Below are positions 27,268 through 37,078 of a stretch of DNA of 64,000 bases, piece by piece (position 1 is the stretch's first letter; every line of letters begins with the position of its first letter). The stretch is from Alkalihalobacillus sp047302405 (GTDB taxonomy: Bacteria; Bacillota; Bacilli; Bacillales; Bacillaceae_D), in NCBI RefSeq assembly GCF_047302405.1, contig NZ_CP154853.1, forward strand, positions 1-64,000, in the 5' to 3' direction. The translations under genes and the position numbers were made by a program. The notes below the pieces were generated by a model that worked only from the letters and a program-made list of their open reading frames with translations, made no database searches and was not told the origin of the DNA.

Positions 27268-28104
27268 TATCATACCTCGCTTTCTTTATTAAGGTATTAA
27301 ACCCCTTAACAATATTATTCATCTATAAAGCTTCATGTTCTTTTAATAGTTAGATTGAATCTTCTATCAATGATCATATTCCTCTACCGATGGTTGTTGA
27401 ACCAAACGGTACTTGCGGACAGACTATTCCTACTTCTTACCTATGTTAGTCCGGGATAAATGTATAAAATAGACGATATCTATCCAATTTTATCGAATAA
27501 ATGAATTTTAGTAAAGCAAAAACACATAAAAGTGCGGATGTAAAGTATTGGGAGAATTTTGTAAGATTAACTAGAATAGTAGCTTGAAAGCTAATTAAAG
27601 CGTTTACATTTATTCGGACATGAGGTAAGTTAAATAGTAATTGTTTCATTTTATTTACAAAATGATGACAAGAGAAATAGATGAAAGAGTATAACGAAAT
27701 TTTATTTCAGTAAAGTTTAAAAGCGTGAAAGGGGTAAAGTAAGAGGGGAGGGGCTGAATGCCAATTTCGTAGAAAAAAACTTTCTCTTTTAAAAAAATCG
27801 TAGTGATTTTAAAATTTTATTAATGATTCAATAGTGTTAATTATGAGAAAAATCAATCAGTCAGAAAATTTTACAAAGATTTTATTATTTTAATATTGAA
27901 AAATTCTGTCGATTATTTTACAATATCTTTATCCATTCTTTGAGAAAAAAACACATTCGAAAATTTTTGTAACAATTAACAGAATTTTTCATGAATGTTT
28001 TTATTTTTTAAAAGAAATATAAGTGAGTTCATATTTAAGTATTAATTTTTATTAGTCATTCTAATAAAAGAAGTCTAATAGATAGTTAGAAATGAGTGAA
28101 TGCT
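27268..28104. other. long AT-rich regulatory intergenic region
   Basis: About 840 bp between the leftward LCP gene and the rightward Lrp-opp operon with no convincing coding frame. Two CodY-box-like sites (consensus AATTTTCWGAAAATT) match 11 of 15 positions each at 27856-27870 and 27974-27988. A purine-rich stretch (AAGCGTGAAAGGGG... near 27720-27755) is otherwise unexplained. The length suggests divergent promoters with control sites. Confidence 0.4.
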
Positions 28105-28593
28105 ATGACGAAAATTGATTCACTGGACACATCGATTCTTAAGTTGCTTCAGGAAAATGGTAAGAGATCCTATACGGAGATGGCCAAGATGCTTGAGGTA
28201 AGCGAAGGAACGATTCGGACAAGGGTCAATCGAATGTTAAATGATAAGATTTTTGAGTTTATCATCCATATGGATCCGAATAAAATAGGGCTTCAAGTCC
28301 AAGCAATCATTGGAATTGCAACGAAGCTTGGTTATCAAGAACAAGTTGCAAATCGTTTGAATCAATGTAAAGAAGTTCGGTTTGTTGGTGTTTTTTCCGG
28401 AAGGCATGATCTAATTTTACAAGCCTATTTCAAAAACAATGAGGCACTCGTCGATTTTGTGAATGAAGAGCTTGCACAATTAGAAGGTATAGACACAGTT
28501 GATGTCAGCATTGAACTTAAGCAATATAAGGATTCTTTCTCTTATATTGTGAATGGAGAAGAACACCATGAACATGTTGAAGAAAATAGTTAA
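28105..28593 (+). CDS. Lrp/AsnC-family transcriptional regulator
   Basis: 162 residues. N-terminal winged helix (SLDTSILKLLQENGKRSYTEMAKMLEVSEGTIRTRVNRM) followed by the AsnC-type RAM effector domain (IGIATKLGY, VGVFSGRHDLILQAYF, IDTVDVSIELKQYKDS). Such proteins sense amino acids. It is the first gene of the peptide importer operon (12 bp before the ATPase), so it probably controls the operon according to amino-acid supply. ATG at 28105 is preferred over a GTG nine bases upstream; neither has a strong ribosome site. The acidic C-terminal tail (NGEEHHEHVEENS) is an extension. Confidence 0.9.
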   Translation: MTKIDSLDTSILKLLQENGKRSYTEMAKMLEVSEGTIRTRVNRMLNDKIFEFIIHMDPNKIGLQVQAIIGIATKLGYQEQVANRLNQCKEVRFVGVFSGRHDLILQAYFKNNEALVDFVNEELAQLEGIDTVDVSIELKQYKDSFSYIVNGEEHHEHVEENS

Positions 28594-28605
28594 TGGAGTG
28601 AGAAA

Positions 28606-29625
28606 ATGACGAATCAACTACTCAAAATTCAGAATTTACAAACTTCCTTCCGGATAAAAGATGATTATCATGCGGCTGTTGACGGAGTCACTTTGGAAGT
28701 GAATAAAAATGAAATCGTCGCAATTGTAGGAGAATCAGGCTGTGGAAAAAGCGCTCTCGCGTTCTCGATAATGGGATTTCATGATCCGAAACGTTCGAAA
28801 ATTGAAGGGCATATTTATTACAAAGATCATGATTTAGCGAATATTTCTACGGCAAAATTAAATAAGCTTCGTGGTTCTGAAATGGGGATGATTTTCCAAG
28901 ATCCACTAACGGCTTTAAATCCTTTAATGGTTGTTGGAGTTCAAATAGAAGAAACATTGATCTTACATACTAAAATGAATAAGGAACAGCGTAAAGCTAG
29001 AGTAATAGAACTGCTTGATTCTGTTGGGATTCCAAACCCACAACGGACGTTTAATCAATACCCACATGAACTTTCTGGGGGGATGCGTCAACGTGTTGTC
29101 ATTGCGATTGCGATTGCCAATAATCCAGCGTTCCTTGTCGCCGATGAGCCAACAACGGCATTAGACGTAACCATTCAAGCACAGATTCTTGATTTAATGA
29201 AGGAATTAAAAGAAAAGATGGACGCAGGGGTTATCTTAATCACTCATGACCTAGGAGTCGTAGCTGAAATGGCTGACCGTGTTGCGGTTATGTATGCGGG
29301 ACAAATTGTTGAATTAGCACCGGTTGAAGAGTTGTTCGCCAACCCGAAGCATCCTTATACACGTTCGTTATTACAATCTGTTCCATCCACAGATAAAAAG
29401 GATGAACGACTTCATGTCATTCAAGGGATCGTTCCACCACTACCAAGCTTGCCACGTGTAGGCTGCCGTTTTAAAGCAAGAATTCCTTGGATTCCAGAAG
29501 AAGCTCATGAGGAAAATCCAGAATTGCATGAAATTAAACCGGGACACTTTGTCCGTTGCACTTGTTATAAGACTTTCCACTTCCAAGACGAACAGAAAGG
29601 GGATAAGAATAATGGAGTTTCTTAA
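28606..29625 (+). CDS. oppD: oligopeptide ABC transporter ATP-binding protein (OppD/DppD/AppD)
   Basis: 339 residues. Walker A GESGCGKSA near 44, Q-loop MIFQDPLTALNP, signature ELSGGMRQRVVIAIAIA near 155 and Walker B LVADEPTTALDVT near 174. The C-terminal oligopeptide/dipeptide ABC domain (HPYTRSLLQSVP) has a Cys-containing end (GCRFKAR, VRCTCY) that may bind an Fe-S cluster, as in related Opp/Dpp ATPases. Energises peptide uptake together with the next four genes. Whether the substrate is oligo- or dipeptide cannot be told. Confidence 0.93.
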   Translation: MTNQLLKIQNLQTSFRIKDDYHAAVDGVTLEVNKNEIVAIVGESGCGKSALAFSIMGFHDPKRSKIEGHIYYKDHDLANISTAKLNKLRGSEMGMIFQDPLTALNPLMVVGVQIEETLILHTKMNKEQRKARVIELLDSVGIPNPQRTFNQYPHELSGGMRQRVVIAIAIANNPAFLVADEPTTALDVTIQAQILDLMKELKEKMDAGVILITHDLGVVAEMADRVAVMYAGQIVELAPVEELFANPKHPYTRSLLQSVPSTDKKDERLHVIQGIVPPLPSLPRVGCRFKARIPWIPEEAHEENPELHEIKPGHFVRCTCYKTFHFQDEQKGDKNNGVS

Positions 29626-30544
29626 AGTTGATGATTTAAATGTTCACTTTCCCGTTCGTGGAGGAGTTTTAAAAAGAGTTGTTGACCATGTGAAGGCGGT
29701 TAACGGTGTATCACTTCGGTTAGAAAAAGGACAAACATACGGTTTAGTTGGAGAGTCTGGTTCCGGTAAAACAACAACTGGACGTGCAATTATTGGCTTA
29801 AACGAGATTACGTCGGGGGATGTCTTTTTTGAAGGGGATAATCTAGCTCGAAAAAAGCGTTCCGGTGCAGACCGACGTGAGATTCAAATGATTTTTCAAG
29901 ATCCCTATTCTTCATTAAATCCAAAGAAACGTATTCTTGATATTGTTGCTGAACCAATTCGAAACTATGAAAAATTTTCAAAAGAACAAATTAGAGCAAG
30001 AGTGGAAGAATTGCTTGAACAAGTTGGTTTAAGTAAAGAAAGTATTTTTAAATATCCACATGAATTTTCCGGTGGTCAAAGACAAAGAATTGGGATCGCT
30101 CGTGCCATTGCTCTTAATCCGAAATTAATTATTGCTGATGAACCTGTATCGGCCTTAGACGTTTCGGTACAAGCTCAAGTCTTAAACTTTATGAAGGATA
30201 TTCAAAAAGAACTGAATTTGACCTATCTATTAATTAGTCATGATTTGGGAATTATTCGTCATATGTGTGACAGAATTGGCATTATGTATAAGGGACGACT
30301 TGTTGAAGAAGGATCGGCTGAGGACATTTACACAAATCCACAGCACATTTATACTAAACGCCTCATCTCAGCGATTCCGGACATTGACCCAAAAAATCGT
30401 GAAAAACAGTCAATCTTTCGTGAAGAAGTTAAATTGGAATTTGAAAATTCTAAAGATTATTATTTCGATAAAGATGGCTTAGCTTTCGATTTAAGACAAA
30501 TCTCAGACACTCATTTTGTTGCATTGCCAAAGGAGGGACAATAA
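29612..30544 (+). CDS. oppF: oligopeptide ABC transporter ATP-binding protein (OppF/DppF/AppF)
   Basis: 310 residues from ATG 29612, which overlaps the end of oppD by 14 bases and has AAAGGGG nine bases upstream. Walker A GESGSGKTT, Q-loop MIFQDPYSSLNPKKRI, signature EFSGGQRQRIGIARA, Walker B IIADEPVSALDVS. Partner ATPase of OppD. The tail after NPQHIYTKRLISAIP is somewhat longer than usual (a 55-residue extension rich in charged and aromatic residues). Confidence 0.93.
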   Translation: MEFLKVDDLNVHFPVRGGVLKRVVDHVKAVNGVSLRLEKGQTYGLVGESGSGKTTTGRAIIGLNEITSGDVFFEGDNLARKKRSGADRREIQMIFQDPYSSLNPKKRILDIVAEPIRNYEKFSKEQIRARVEELLEQVGLSKESIFKYPHEFSGGQRQRIGIARAIALNPKLIIADEPVSALDVSVQAQVLNFMKDIQKELNLTYLLISHDLGIIRHMCDRIGIMYKGRLVEEGSAEDIYTNPQHIYTKRLISAIPDIDPKNREKQSIFREEVKLEFENSKDYYFDKDGLAFDLRQISDTHFVALPKEGQ

Positions 30545-30547
30545 AAC

Positions 30548-31510
30548 ATGTGGACTTTTACAATTAGACGAATTTTAATTATGATTCCACAGCTTTTTGT
30601 TTTAAGTGTCGTCATTTTCTTCTTGGCTAAGATGATGCCTGGGGATGCTTTAACAGGTTTGATTGACCCTAATATCGGACCAGAAGCATTAGAAAGACAA
30701 CGTGAACGCTTAGGATTAAATAATCCTTGGTATGTTCAGTACTATGATTGGATAACAAAAGCTTTGCAAGGGAATTTAGGACAATCCTTCCGCTTTAAAT
30801 TGCCTGTTACTGAATTAATTGAGCAAAGAATGTGGAATTCATTTTGGTTATCGGTCGTTACGTTAATTCTTACGTACCTGATTGCGATTCCATTAGGTAT
30901 CATCAGCGGTCGTTATAACGATACGATTGCAGACCGTACGATTACGACTTATACATACATAGGGTTTGCCGCACCGTTATTCATTTTTGCCCTAGTAATG
31001 TTATTTGTATTCGGGTTTAAACTTCAATGGTTCCCAACAGGGGGAAGTGTAACACCAGGCTTAACACCAGGAACCTTTGATTATTTCTTAAGCAAGCTCT
31101 ATCACTTGATGTTACCTGCTTTATCAATGGCCTTAATTACAACCGTATCAACGGTTCAGTATTTAAGAAGTGAGATCATTGATATTAAGCATAAAGAGTT
31201 TATTTTAACAGCTCGTTCAAAAGGGGCGTCAGAATCACGTGTCTATAACAGCCATATTTTCCGAAACTCTTTACTACCAATTGCGGCGTTTTTCGGCTAT
31301 GAAATTACCGGCTTAATTGGTGGGGCAATCTTCATTGAGAACATATTTAGTTATCCTGGAATGGGTGAACTCTTTATTTCATCTATTATGCAACGGGATA
31401 CGAGTGTTGTTGCAGCACTTGTGCTATTGTTTGGAATTGCTTCGATTCTAGGAGCATTACTTTCAGACATCATACTAAGTATTGTTGACCCAAGAATTCG
31501 GATTAAATAA
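30548..31510 (+). CDS. oppB: oligopeptide ABC transporter permease (OppB/DppB-like)
   Basis: 320 residues, six membrane helices. Typical N-terminus (RRILIMIPQLFVLSVVIFFL), the MPGDAL motif and the EAA loop (YLRSEIIDIKHKEFILTARSKGAS) that docks the ATPases. GGAGGG before the start. Forms the membrane channel with the next protein. Confidence 0.93.
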   Translation: MWTFTIRRILIMIPQLFVLSVVIFFLAKMMPGDALTGLIDPNIGPEALERQRERLGLNNPWYVQYYDWITKALQGNLGQSFRFKLPVTELIEQRMWNSFWLSVVTLILTYLIAIPLGIISGRYNDTIADRTITTYTYIGFAAPLFIFALVMLFVFGFKLQWFPTGGSVTPGLTPGTFDYFLSKLYHLMLPALSMALITTVSTVQYLRSEIIDIKHKEFILTARSKGASESRVYNSHIFRNSLLPIAAFFGYEITGLIGGAIFIENIFSYPGMGELFISSIMQRDTSVVAALVLLFGIASILGALLSDIILSIVDPRIRIK

Positions 31511-31527
31511 CGTGGAGGTGAAAAGAC

Positions 31528-32427
31528 ATGGCTGATTTACGACAAATTGACAACCAACAACCATTAAGAAGTCCGTCCGGTTTAAATGTAATCTGGCGAG
31601 AAATCGTTCGCGACAAAATGGCTCTGTTCTCTCTTATATTAATGATAGTCATTTGTGTTTTTGTATATGGACTCTCTTTCTTTTTAGATTTGAAAACGAT
31701 TGTTACAGTGGACCCATTTGCGATCCATCAACCACCATCGTCCGATTTTTGGTTAGGAACCGATTACGGTGGTCGTGATGTATTTGGTCAATTAATTATA
31801 GGGACGCGTAACTCTTTAACAATAGGAATACTCGTAACGTTACTAAGTGGGTTTATCGGTATAACATTAGGGGTTGTTTCCGGTTATTTCGGTGGCATGA
31901 TTGATAACGTATTAATGCGTATTTTAGATTTCTTTATGATTTTACCGACGTTAATGATTATTATCGTATTCGTTGTTATCGTTCCTAGATATTCGGTTTG
32001 GAGCTTTGCGGTCATTATGGCGATTTTCTTATGGATGGGGATCGCGAGGCTGATACGTTCAAAAGCTCTGCAGGAAAAGGAGCTTGATTATGTTAATGCT
32101 TCAAAGACACTTGGAAGCTCACATTTTAAAATTATTTTTACACAAGTCCTGCCAAATATTAGTTCGTTAATCATTGTTACGATGACTTTAAGTTTGGCAG
32201 CCAATATTGGGATTGAATCTGGCTTATCCTTCTTAGGATTTGGTTTTCCAGAGAGTACTCCTAGTTTAGGTACTTTAATTAGTTATGCAAGGAACCCGCA
32301 AACGTTAGAGTTTCGCTGGTGGATTTGGTTACCCGCATCGTTATTGATTTTAATAATGATGTTGAGTATAAATAACGTCGGTCAAGCGTTAAAACGTGCG
32401 ACAGACGCTAAACAAAGAAGAGGTTAA
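31528..32427 (+). CDS. oppC: oligopeptide ABC transporter permease (OppC/DppC-like)
   Basis: 299 residues. N-terminal OppC-type segment (REIVRDKMALFSLILMIVI), the GTDYGGRDVFGQLIIGTRNSL motif, and the EAA loop near 190 (LQEKELDYVNASKTLGSS). Six hydrophobic segments. Partner of OppB. The strong ribosome site GTGGAGGTG precedes the ATG. Confidence 0.93.
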   Translation: MADLRQIDNQQPLRSPSGLNVIWREIVRDKMALFSLILMIVICVFVYGLSFFLDLKTIVTVDPFAIHQPPSSDFWLGTDYGGRDVFGQLIIGTRNSLTIGILVTLLSGFIGITLGVVSGYFGGMIDNVLMRILDFFMILPTLMIIIVFVVIVPRYSVWSFAVIMAIFLWMGIARLIRSKALQEKELDYVNASKTLGSSHFKIIFTQVLPNISSLIIVTMTLSLAANIGIESGLSFLGFGFPESTPSLGTLISYARNPQTLEFRWWIWLPASLLILIMMLSINNVGQALKRATDAKQRRG

Positions 32428-32444
32428 AAAAGGGAGGAATTAGA

Positions 32445-34289
32445 ATGAATAACAAGTTACGTTTGTTATTACTAGTATTACTAGCAAGTTTTGTTGTCTT
32501 TATGGCAGCTTGTAGTAATGACGGTGCATCAACGGATCCAGAAGAAACACCTTCAGACGATCCAGAAACAGAAGAAGAAGCTCCGGAAGAAGAAGAAGAA
32601 GAAACAGATGGCCTTTACTCTATCGATGATTTCGATCATATTAAAGACGATGGAACAACAATTGATGGAGGAGAGCTAGTGTTTGGTTTAGCTTCTGATA
32701 CTCCTTTTGAAGGTACATTAAACTGGAACTTCTATTCTGGTAACCCAGATTCACAAGTACTTTTATGGTTTGATGAGCCGTTATTAACTTGGGATGAAAA
32801 CTATGTTTACACTCAAGACGGTGCAGCAACATATGAAATTGATGAAGATGACAACCGTATTTGGACTTTAACAATTCGTGATAATGTTAACTGGCATGAT
32901 GGTACTCCTGTAACTGCAGAAGACTGGGAATTTGCTCATTATGTAATTGCTGACCCAGAGTATGATGGTGTTCGTTTTAATGCATCATTACAAAATATTG
33001 AAGGAATCGTTGAATACCATAACGGAGAAGCAGATACGATTTCTGGTATTGAAGTATTAGATGAAAAAACAATTCGTATTACGTACAAACAAGCGACACC
33101 TTCTTTAATTACAGGTGGAGTGTGGACATATCCATTAGCAAAACATATTTATGGTGATATTCCGGTTGAAGAGATGTCATCACATGCAGCAACTCGTCAG
33201 AACCCAGTCGGTTTTGGTCCATATGTTGTAGATTCAATCGTTCCTGGTGAGTCTGTATCGTTCTCTAAATTCGAAGACTACTGGAGAGGTGAGCCTGCTC
33301 TAGATAAAGTAACATTACGTGTTATTAATCCTTCAGTTGTTGTCGAGGAATTAAGAAATGGCGGAGTAGATATGGTAAGTTCTTTCCCTGTTACACAATT
33401 CCCTGACAATGCTGATATGTCGAATGTAACTTGGTTAGGTAATATTGATCGTGCATACACTTATATCGGTTTCAAGTTAGGTCATTGGGATGAAGAAAAT
33501 AATGTGAATGTATATGATCCAGAAAACTCTAAAATGGGTAACAAAAATTTACGTCAAGCAATGTGGCACGCGGTTGATAATGACACAGTTGGTGAGCGTT
33601 TCTATCACGGTTTAAGATGGTCTGGTACGACGTTAATTCCACCATCACACCCAGAATTCCATGATGAAACGAACCCAGGTCGTTCTTTTGACCCTGATAG
33701 AGCTAATGAGCTTCTTGATGAAGCTGGTTATGTTGATGTTGACGGAGATGGTTTCCGTGAAGATCCAGAGGGCAACGAGTTAGTCATTAACTTTGCTTCT
33801 ATGAGTGGAGATGAAATTGCTGAGCCATTAGCAAACTACTACATTCAAGCTTGGGCAGCAGTTGGATTAAATGTAGAACTTTTAGATGGTCGTTTACATG
33901 AGTTTAACTCATTCTACGATCGTGTAGAAGCAGATGATGCAGATATTGATATTTACCAAGCGGCTTGGGGTGTCGGTATTGACGTTAACCCAAGTGGATT
34001 ATATGGTGTTGAAGCATCGTATAACTACTCTCGTTATGTAAGTGATGAAAACAATGCGTTAATCGCTGATGGTATTTCTGAAGAAGCATTTGATGTTGAC
34101 TACCGTGTTGATGTTTACAACGAATGGCAAGAATATATGGTTGAAGAAGTTCCTGTATTCCCAACTCTTTACCGTGCCGCTTTAGTACCGGTTAATAACC
34201 GTGTAACTGGCTATGCAGTTGGTGATGGAACTGGCTATTACAGATACCAAGTTGGTGTAACTGAAGAAGTTGCTGAATCAGCTAATTAA
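32445..34289 (+). CDS. oppA: oligopeptide-binding lipoprotein (OppA/AppA-like, SBP family 5)
   Basis: 614 residues, longer than most OppA proteins (about 540). A lipoprotein signal peptide ends at lipobox MAAC with Cys23. Then comes a very acidic linker (about 31-58, mostly E, D, P) that would hold the domain away from the membrane. The rest is a family 5 solute-binding domain (RIWTLTIRDNVNWHDGTPVTA near 140, NKNLRQAMWHAVDN, DPDRANELLDEAGY). The whole protein is strongly acidic, as in alkaliphile surface proteins. It captures peptides and delivers them to OppBC. GGGAGG precedes the ATG, and a terminator follows. Confidence 0.93.
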   Translation: MNNKLRLLLLVLLASFVVFMAACSNDGASTDPEETPSDDPETEEEAPEEEEEETDGLYSIDDFDHIKDDGTTIDGGELVFGLASDTPFEGTLNWNFYSGNPDSQVLLWFDEPLLTWDENYVYTQDGAATYEIDEDDNRIWTLTIRDNVNWHDGTPVTAEDWEFAHYVIADPEYDGVRFNASLQNIEGIVEYHNGEADTISGIEVLDEKTIRITYKQATPSLITGGVWTYPLAKHIYGDIPVEEMSSHAATRQNPVGFGPYVVDSIVPGESVSFSKFEDYWRGEPALDKVTLRVINPSVVVEELRNGGVDMVSSFPVTQFPDNADMSNVTWLGNIDRAYTYIGFKLGHWDEENNVNVYDPENSKMGNKNLRQAMWHAVDNDTVGERFYHGLRWSGTTLIPPSHPEFHDETNPGRSFDPDRANELLDEAGYVDVDGDGFREDPEGNELVINFASMSGDEIAEPLANYYIQAWAAVGLNVELLDGRLHEFNSFYDRVEADDADIDIYQAAWGVGIDVNPSGLYGVEASYNYSRYVSDENNALIADGISEEAFDVDYRVDVYNEWQEYMVEEVPVFPTLYRAALVPVNNRVTGYAVGDGTGYYRYQVGVTEEVAESAN

Positions 34290-34330
34290 TCTCTTAGCTA
34301 CTTAGTATTTCTGACGTTAGATCAAAAAGG

Positions 34331-34369
34331 AAAAGTCACTGAGAGCACTATGCTCTTAGTGACTTTTTT
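34331..34369 (+). terminator. terminator of the opp operon
   Basis: Long stem AAAAGTCACTGAGAGCA / TGCTCTTAGTGACTTTT with short loop, running into TTTTTT. The following 235 bp hold no gene. Confidence 0.93.
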
Positions 34370-34605
34370 GGTGCGGATGGGAGATTAAGAGGTTAGAAGG
34401 AGAAGGAAGCGAATGCCGACAGGGTATCAGGTTTCAGGCTTGAAGGAGGGAAGTCGTCATAAGCAAGGGCAAGAAGATTGTAGTTGGGTTCAGACTTAAG
34501 CACACATAGACCTCAACCTATGTAAATAAATGGATTTTCTCCATAATAAAAACCTCATTCAAACGCCATAAACGTTTAAACAAGGTATCCCTTAAAAATA
34601 TACAC

Positions 34606-34635
34606 CTTCTATTATGCTCTCTTATATAATAGAAG
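34606..34635 (-). terminator. terminator of yvyE
   Basis: Perfect 10-bp stem (CTTCTATTAT/ATAATAGAAG). Read leftward it is followed by a TATTTTTA run. Confidence 0.6.
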
Positions 34636-34676
34636 AAACTAGTTTTTCTGCTCAGATAGATAGATTTGACAAGTCG

Positions 34677-35315
34677 TTAGGAATCGATTAGTGATTCTAA
34701 ATAAACCGGCTCTCCTAATTTCACCTCTATTTGTCCATTAGTCAGCTCTTCCATCCATTTTTTAAAAGGTTCGAGATTGGAGTTTTTGACATAGACTTGA
34801 ACGGTGACATCTTCTAAATAGGAGATTTCTTTTAGTTCGTATGTTGATTGTCTTAATTCATTTTCGACTTTTCCTAACCAATGGTAATCCATGGAACAAT
34901 AAGCGACTTGCATGAGACTTCGTTTGACAATTCCGACATCATTTAAGCCCTCGCTCACAGAACTTCCGTAAGCCCGAATGAGTCCACCTGCACCTAATTT
35001 AATTCCCCCAAAGTATCTAGTGACGACAACGACGGTATCTTTTAGTTGCCGCTTTTTTAGAACTTCTAGCATGGGAACTCCGGCTGTCCCACTCGGTTCG
35101 CCATCGTCATTTGCTTTTTGAATCAGATCGTTTTCACCAATTAAATACGCCGAACAGTTATGTGTTGCGTTCCAATGTTTCTTTTTAATTTTTTCAATAA
35201 ATGTTTGTGCTTCGTCATCACTTGTCACTCTTTCGAAATGGGAAATAAATCGTGATTTTTGGATCACTAGTTCATGTTCACCATAACCTTTGACCGTTTT
35301 GTATTCTTCTAACAT
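34677..35315 (-). CDS. yvyE: YvyE/IMPACT (UPF0029) family protein
   Basis: 212 residues, close to B. subtilis YvyE (217). It has the family core near residues 28-120: KSRFISHFERV, HNCSAYLIG, ANDDGEPSGTAGVPML, VVVTRYFGGIKLGAGGLIRAYGSS. Related proteins bind nucleic acid or affect translation (IMPACT/YigZ); the function in Bacilli is not settled. ATG 35315 is chosen because AGGTGA lies seven bases upstream; a longer frame extends to 35363 without a ribosome site. Position next to degS matches B. subtilis. Confidence 0.9.
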   Translation of the reverse strand: MLEEYKTVKGYGEHELVIQKSRFISHFERVTSDDEAQTFIEKIKKKHWNATHNCSAYLIGENDLIQKANDDGEPSGTAGVPMLEVLKKRQLKDTVVVVTRYFGGIKLGAGGLIRAYGSSVSEGLNDVGIVKRSLMQVAYCSMDYHWLGKVENELRQSTYELKEISYLEDVTVQVYVKNSNLEPFKKWMEELTNGQIEVKLGEPVYLESLIDS

Positions 35316-35363
35316 TAAAAAATCACCTGCTTTTTTCATAGTTTTACAAGAATCCGAAATCAA

Positions 35364-35822
35364 GATGTAACAAATGTTTGTTAGGATAGGCTTGTCGGAA
35401 ACATGTTTACAGATTAAAGCGTTAGAACATTTTTTGCTTCAATGGTTAGCGAGAAATAATTGATTCAGAAACATTTGTTGAATGAAAATGAAAAAAGGGT
35501 TAGCACTATGTCCCTAATAGTATACCAAATTGTAAGGTTGGTACAATTTATAGGCACTCAAATTACTTGGATATAAATAAGGTGTGTTAACGTGTACGAG
35601 CGTAAGGGTGATATTTCGATTTCAACGGATTTTAAAATTGAAAGTAATCATCATATTAGCATATTTATATCGAATTATGTTTGAATCTAGATAGGATTTT
35701 CTTATTTTTTGTTGTAATATAAGGATAGCGGAAAGTCTTAAATGAGGCAATTGGTTACACTTCTAAGGGCATTCATCCGTGACCTTTGATTGGTTTTCGT
35801 ATAGAAAAGTGGGTGAAAAGGC
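35364..35822. other. intergenic region between divergent yvyE and degS
   Basis: About 460 bp, AT-rich, no convincing gene. It contains a hairpin AATTGTA/TACAATT near 35529-35550 and must hold the promoters for yvyE and degS; no promoter stands out strongly. Confidence 0.4.
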
Positions 35823-36959
35823 TTGAGTGGACAAACAGTACTTGAAGATATTATAGAAAAGACGATACATACTGTAGGGCAAAGTCGTGAGCAAATTTTC
35901 GAAATTAGCGAGAAGTCGAGGCAAGAGTATGTATCCTTACAAAAGGAACTATTAGAAATTCGGCTGAAGGTAACACGTGTCATTGAAAATACGGACAAAA
36001 CAGAACTATATGCAAGATATGCTCGTAATCGTTTAGCTGAAGTTAGTAAAAATTTTGAACAGTATAGCACAAAAGAAGTACAAGCGGTTTATGAACAGGC
36101 GAATAATTATCAAGTAGAATTAGCTGTTTTAAGGCACGAGGAACTTCAATTAAGAGATCGGCGAGATACGATTGAACGTCGTATTGTTGATCTTGGTGAT
36201 ACTGTAGAAAGAGCAGAACAATTGGCTGGACAAATGTCAGTTGTTTATAATTTCTTAGCGCAGGATTTAAAAAATGTCGGTGAGGTCATTCAGAGTGCAA
36301 AGGAAAAACAAGCATTCGGTCTGAAAATCATTGAAGCACAAGAAGCGGAAAGAAAAAGACTTTCACGGGAAATACACGATGGACCAGCTCAAATGATGGC
36401 GAACGTTATGCTCCGTTCAGAGTTGATTGAACGTATTCATAAAGAAGAGGGAATTGATGAGGCTTTAAAGGAGATTCGCTCTTTAAAAGAAATGGTTCGT
36501 TCTTCTTTGGCAGAAGTAAGAAGGATTATTTATGACTTGCGACCAATGGCTCTCGATGATTTAGGTTTAATGCCAACATTATCGAAGTATCTGAAGAATT
36601 TCGAGGAACATCATCAAGTCATTGTATCCTTTGCAGCACTAGGGAAAGAACAAAGGCTATCACAAGAGTTTGAGGTAGCCATGTTCCGTTTGGTGCAAGA
36701 AGGTGTACAAAATGCTTGTAAACATGCCGAGCCGACACAAATTCAAGTGAAAATAGAATTCCATAAAACGAAGGTGATATTAGTCATTAAGGATAATGGC
36801 AAAGGTTTTGATCCTTCAACCGTTAAAGAGGGTTCTTTTGGACTCATGGGAATGAAAGAAAGAGTTAATATGCTAAAAGGGGATTTAAATATTCAATCGC
36901 ATCTTAACGTGGGGACAACTTTACTTATCCAAATTCCTTTGATGACAGATGAAAGTTAA
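35823..36959 (+). CDS. degS: sensor histidine kinase DegS
   Basis: 378 residues, cytoplasmic. The N-terminal 160 residues are the DegS coiled-coil sensor domain (YARYARNRLAEVSKNFEQ near 63-80). The HisKA_3 phosphoacceptor motif SREIHDGPAQMMANVMLRS has His185. The conserved RRIIYDLRPMALDDLGL follows, then the HATPase box with KDNGKGFDP and GSFGLMGMKERV. It phosphorylates DegU, which controls exoenzymes, competence and motility. The frame starts at TTG 35823 with GGTGAAAAGG upstream; no better ATG exists. Confidence 0.96.
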   Translation: MSGQTVLEDIIEKTIHTVGQSREQIFEISEKSRQEYVSLQKELLEIRLKVTRVIENTDKTELYARYARNRLAEVSKNFEQYSTKEVQAVYEQANNYQVELAVLRHEELQLRDRRDTIERRIVDLGDTVERAEQLAGQMSVVYNFLAQDLKNVGEVIQSAKEKQAFGLKIIEAQEAERKRLSREIHDGPAQMMANVMLRSELIERIHKEEGIDEALKEIRSLKEMVRSSLAEVRRIIYDLRPMALDDLGLMPTLSKYLKNFEEHHQVIVSFAALGKEQRLSQEFEVAMFRLVQEGVQNACKHAEPTQIQVKIEFHKTKVILVIKDNGKGFDPSTVKEGSFGLMGMKERVNMLKGDLNIQSHLNVGTTLLIQIPLMTDES

Positions 36960-37078
36960 TTGAAGATGCATTCTAGTGTGGGGAAAAAGACTACAGTGAT
37001 CGCACTATATCAAAGAAGTGAATTCAGCAACGAAAACATTTAATTAAAATTAACAGCTACACGGAGAGGTGACTGAAT

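Noticed and set aside
27446..27649. Leftward 67-codon frame in the Lrp upstream region
   Set aside because: No ribosome site and no recognisable features; AT-rich chance frame.
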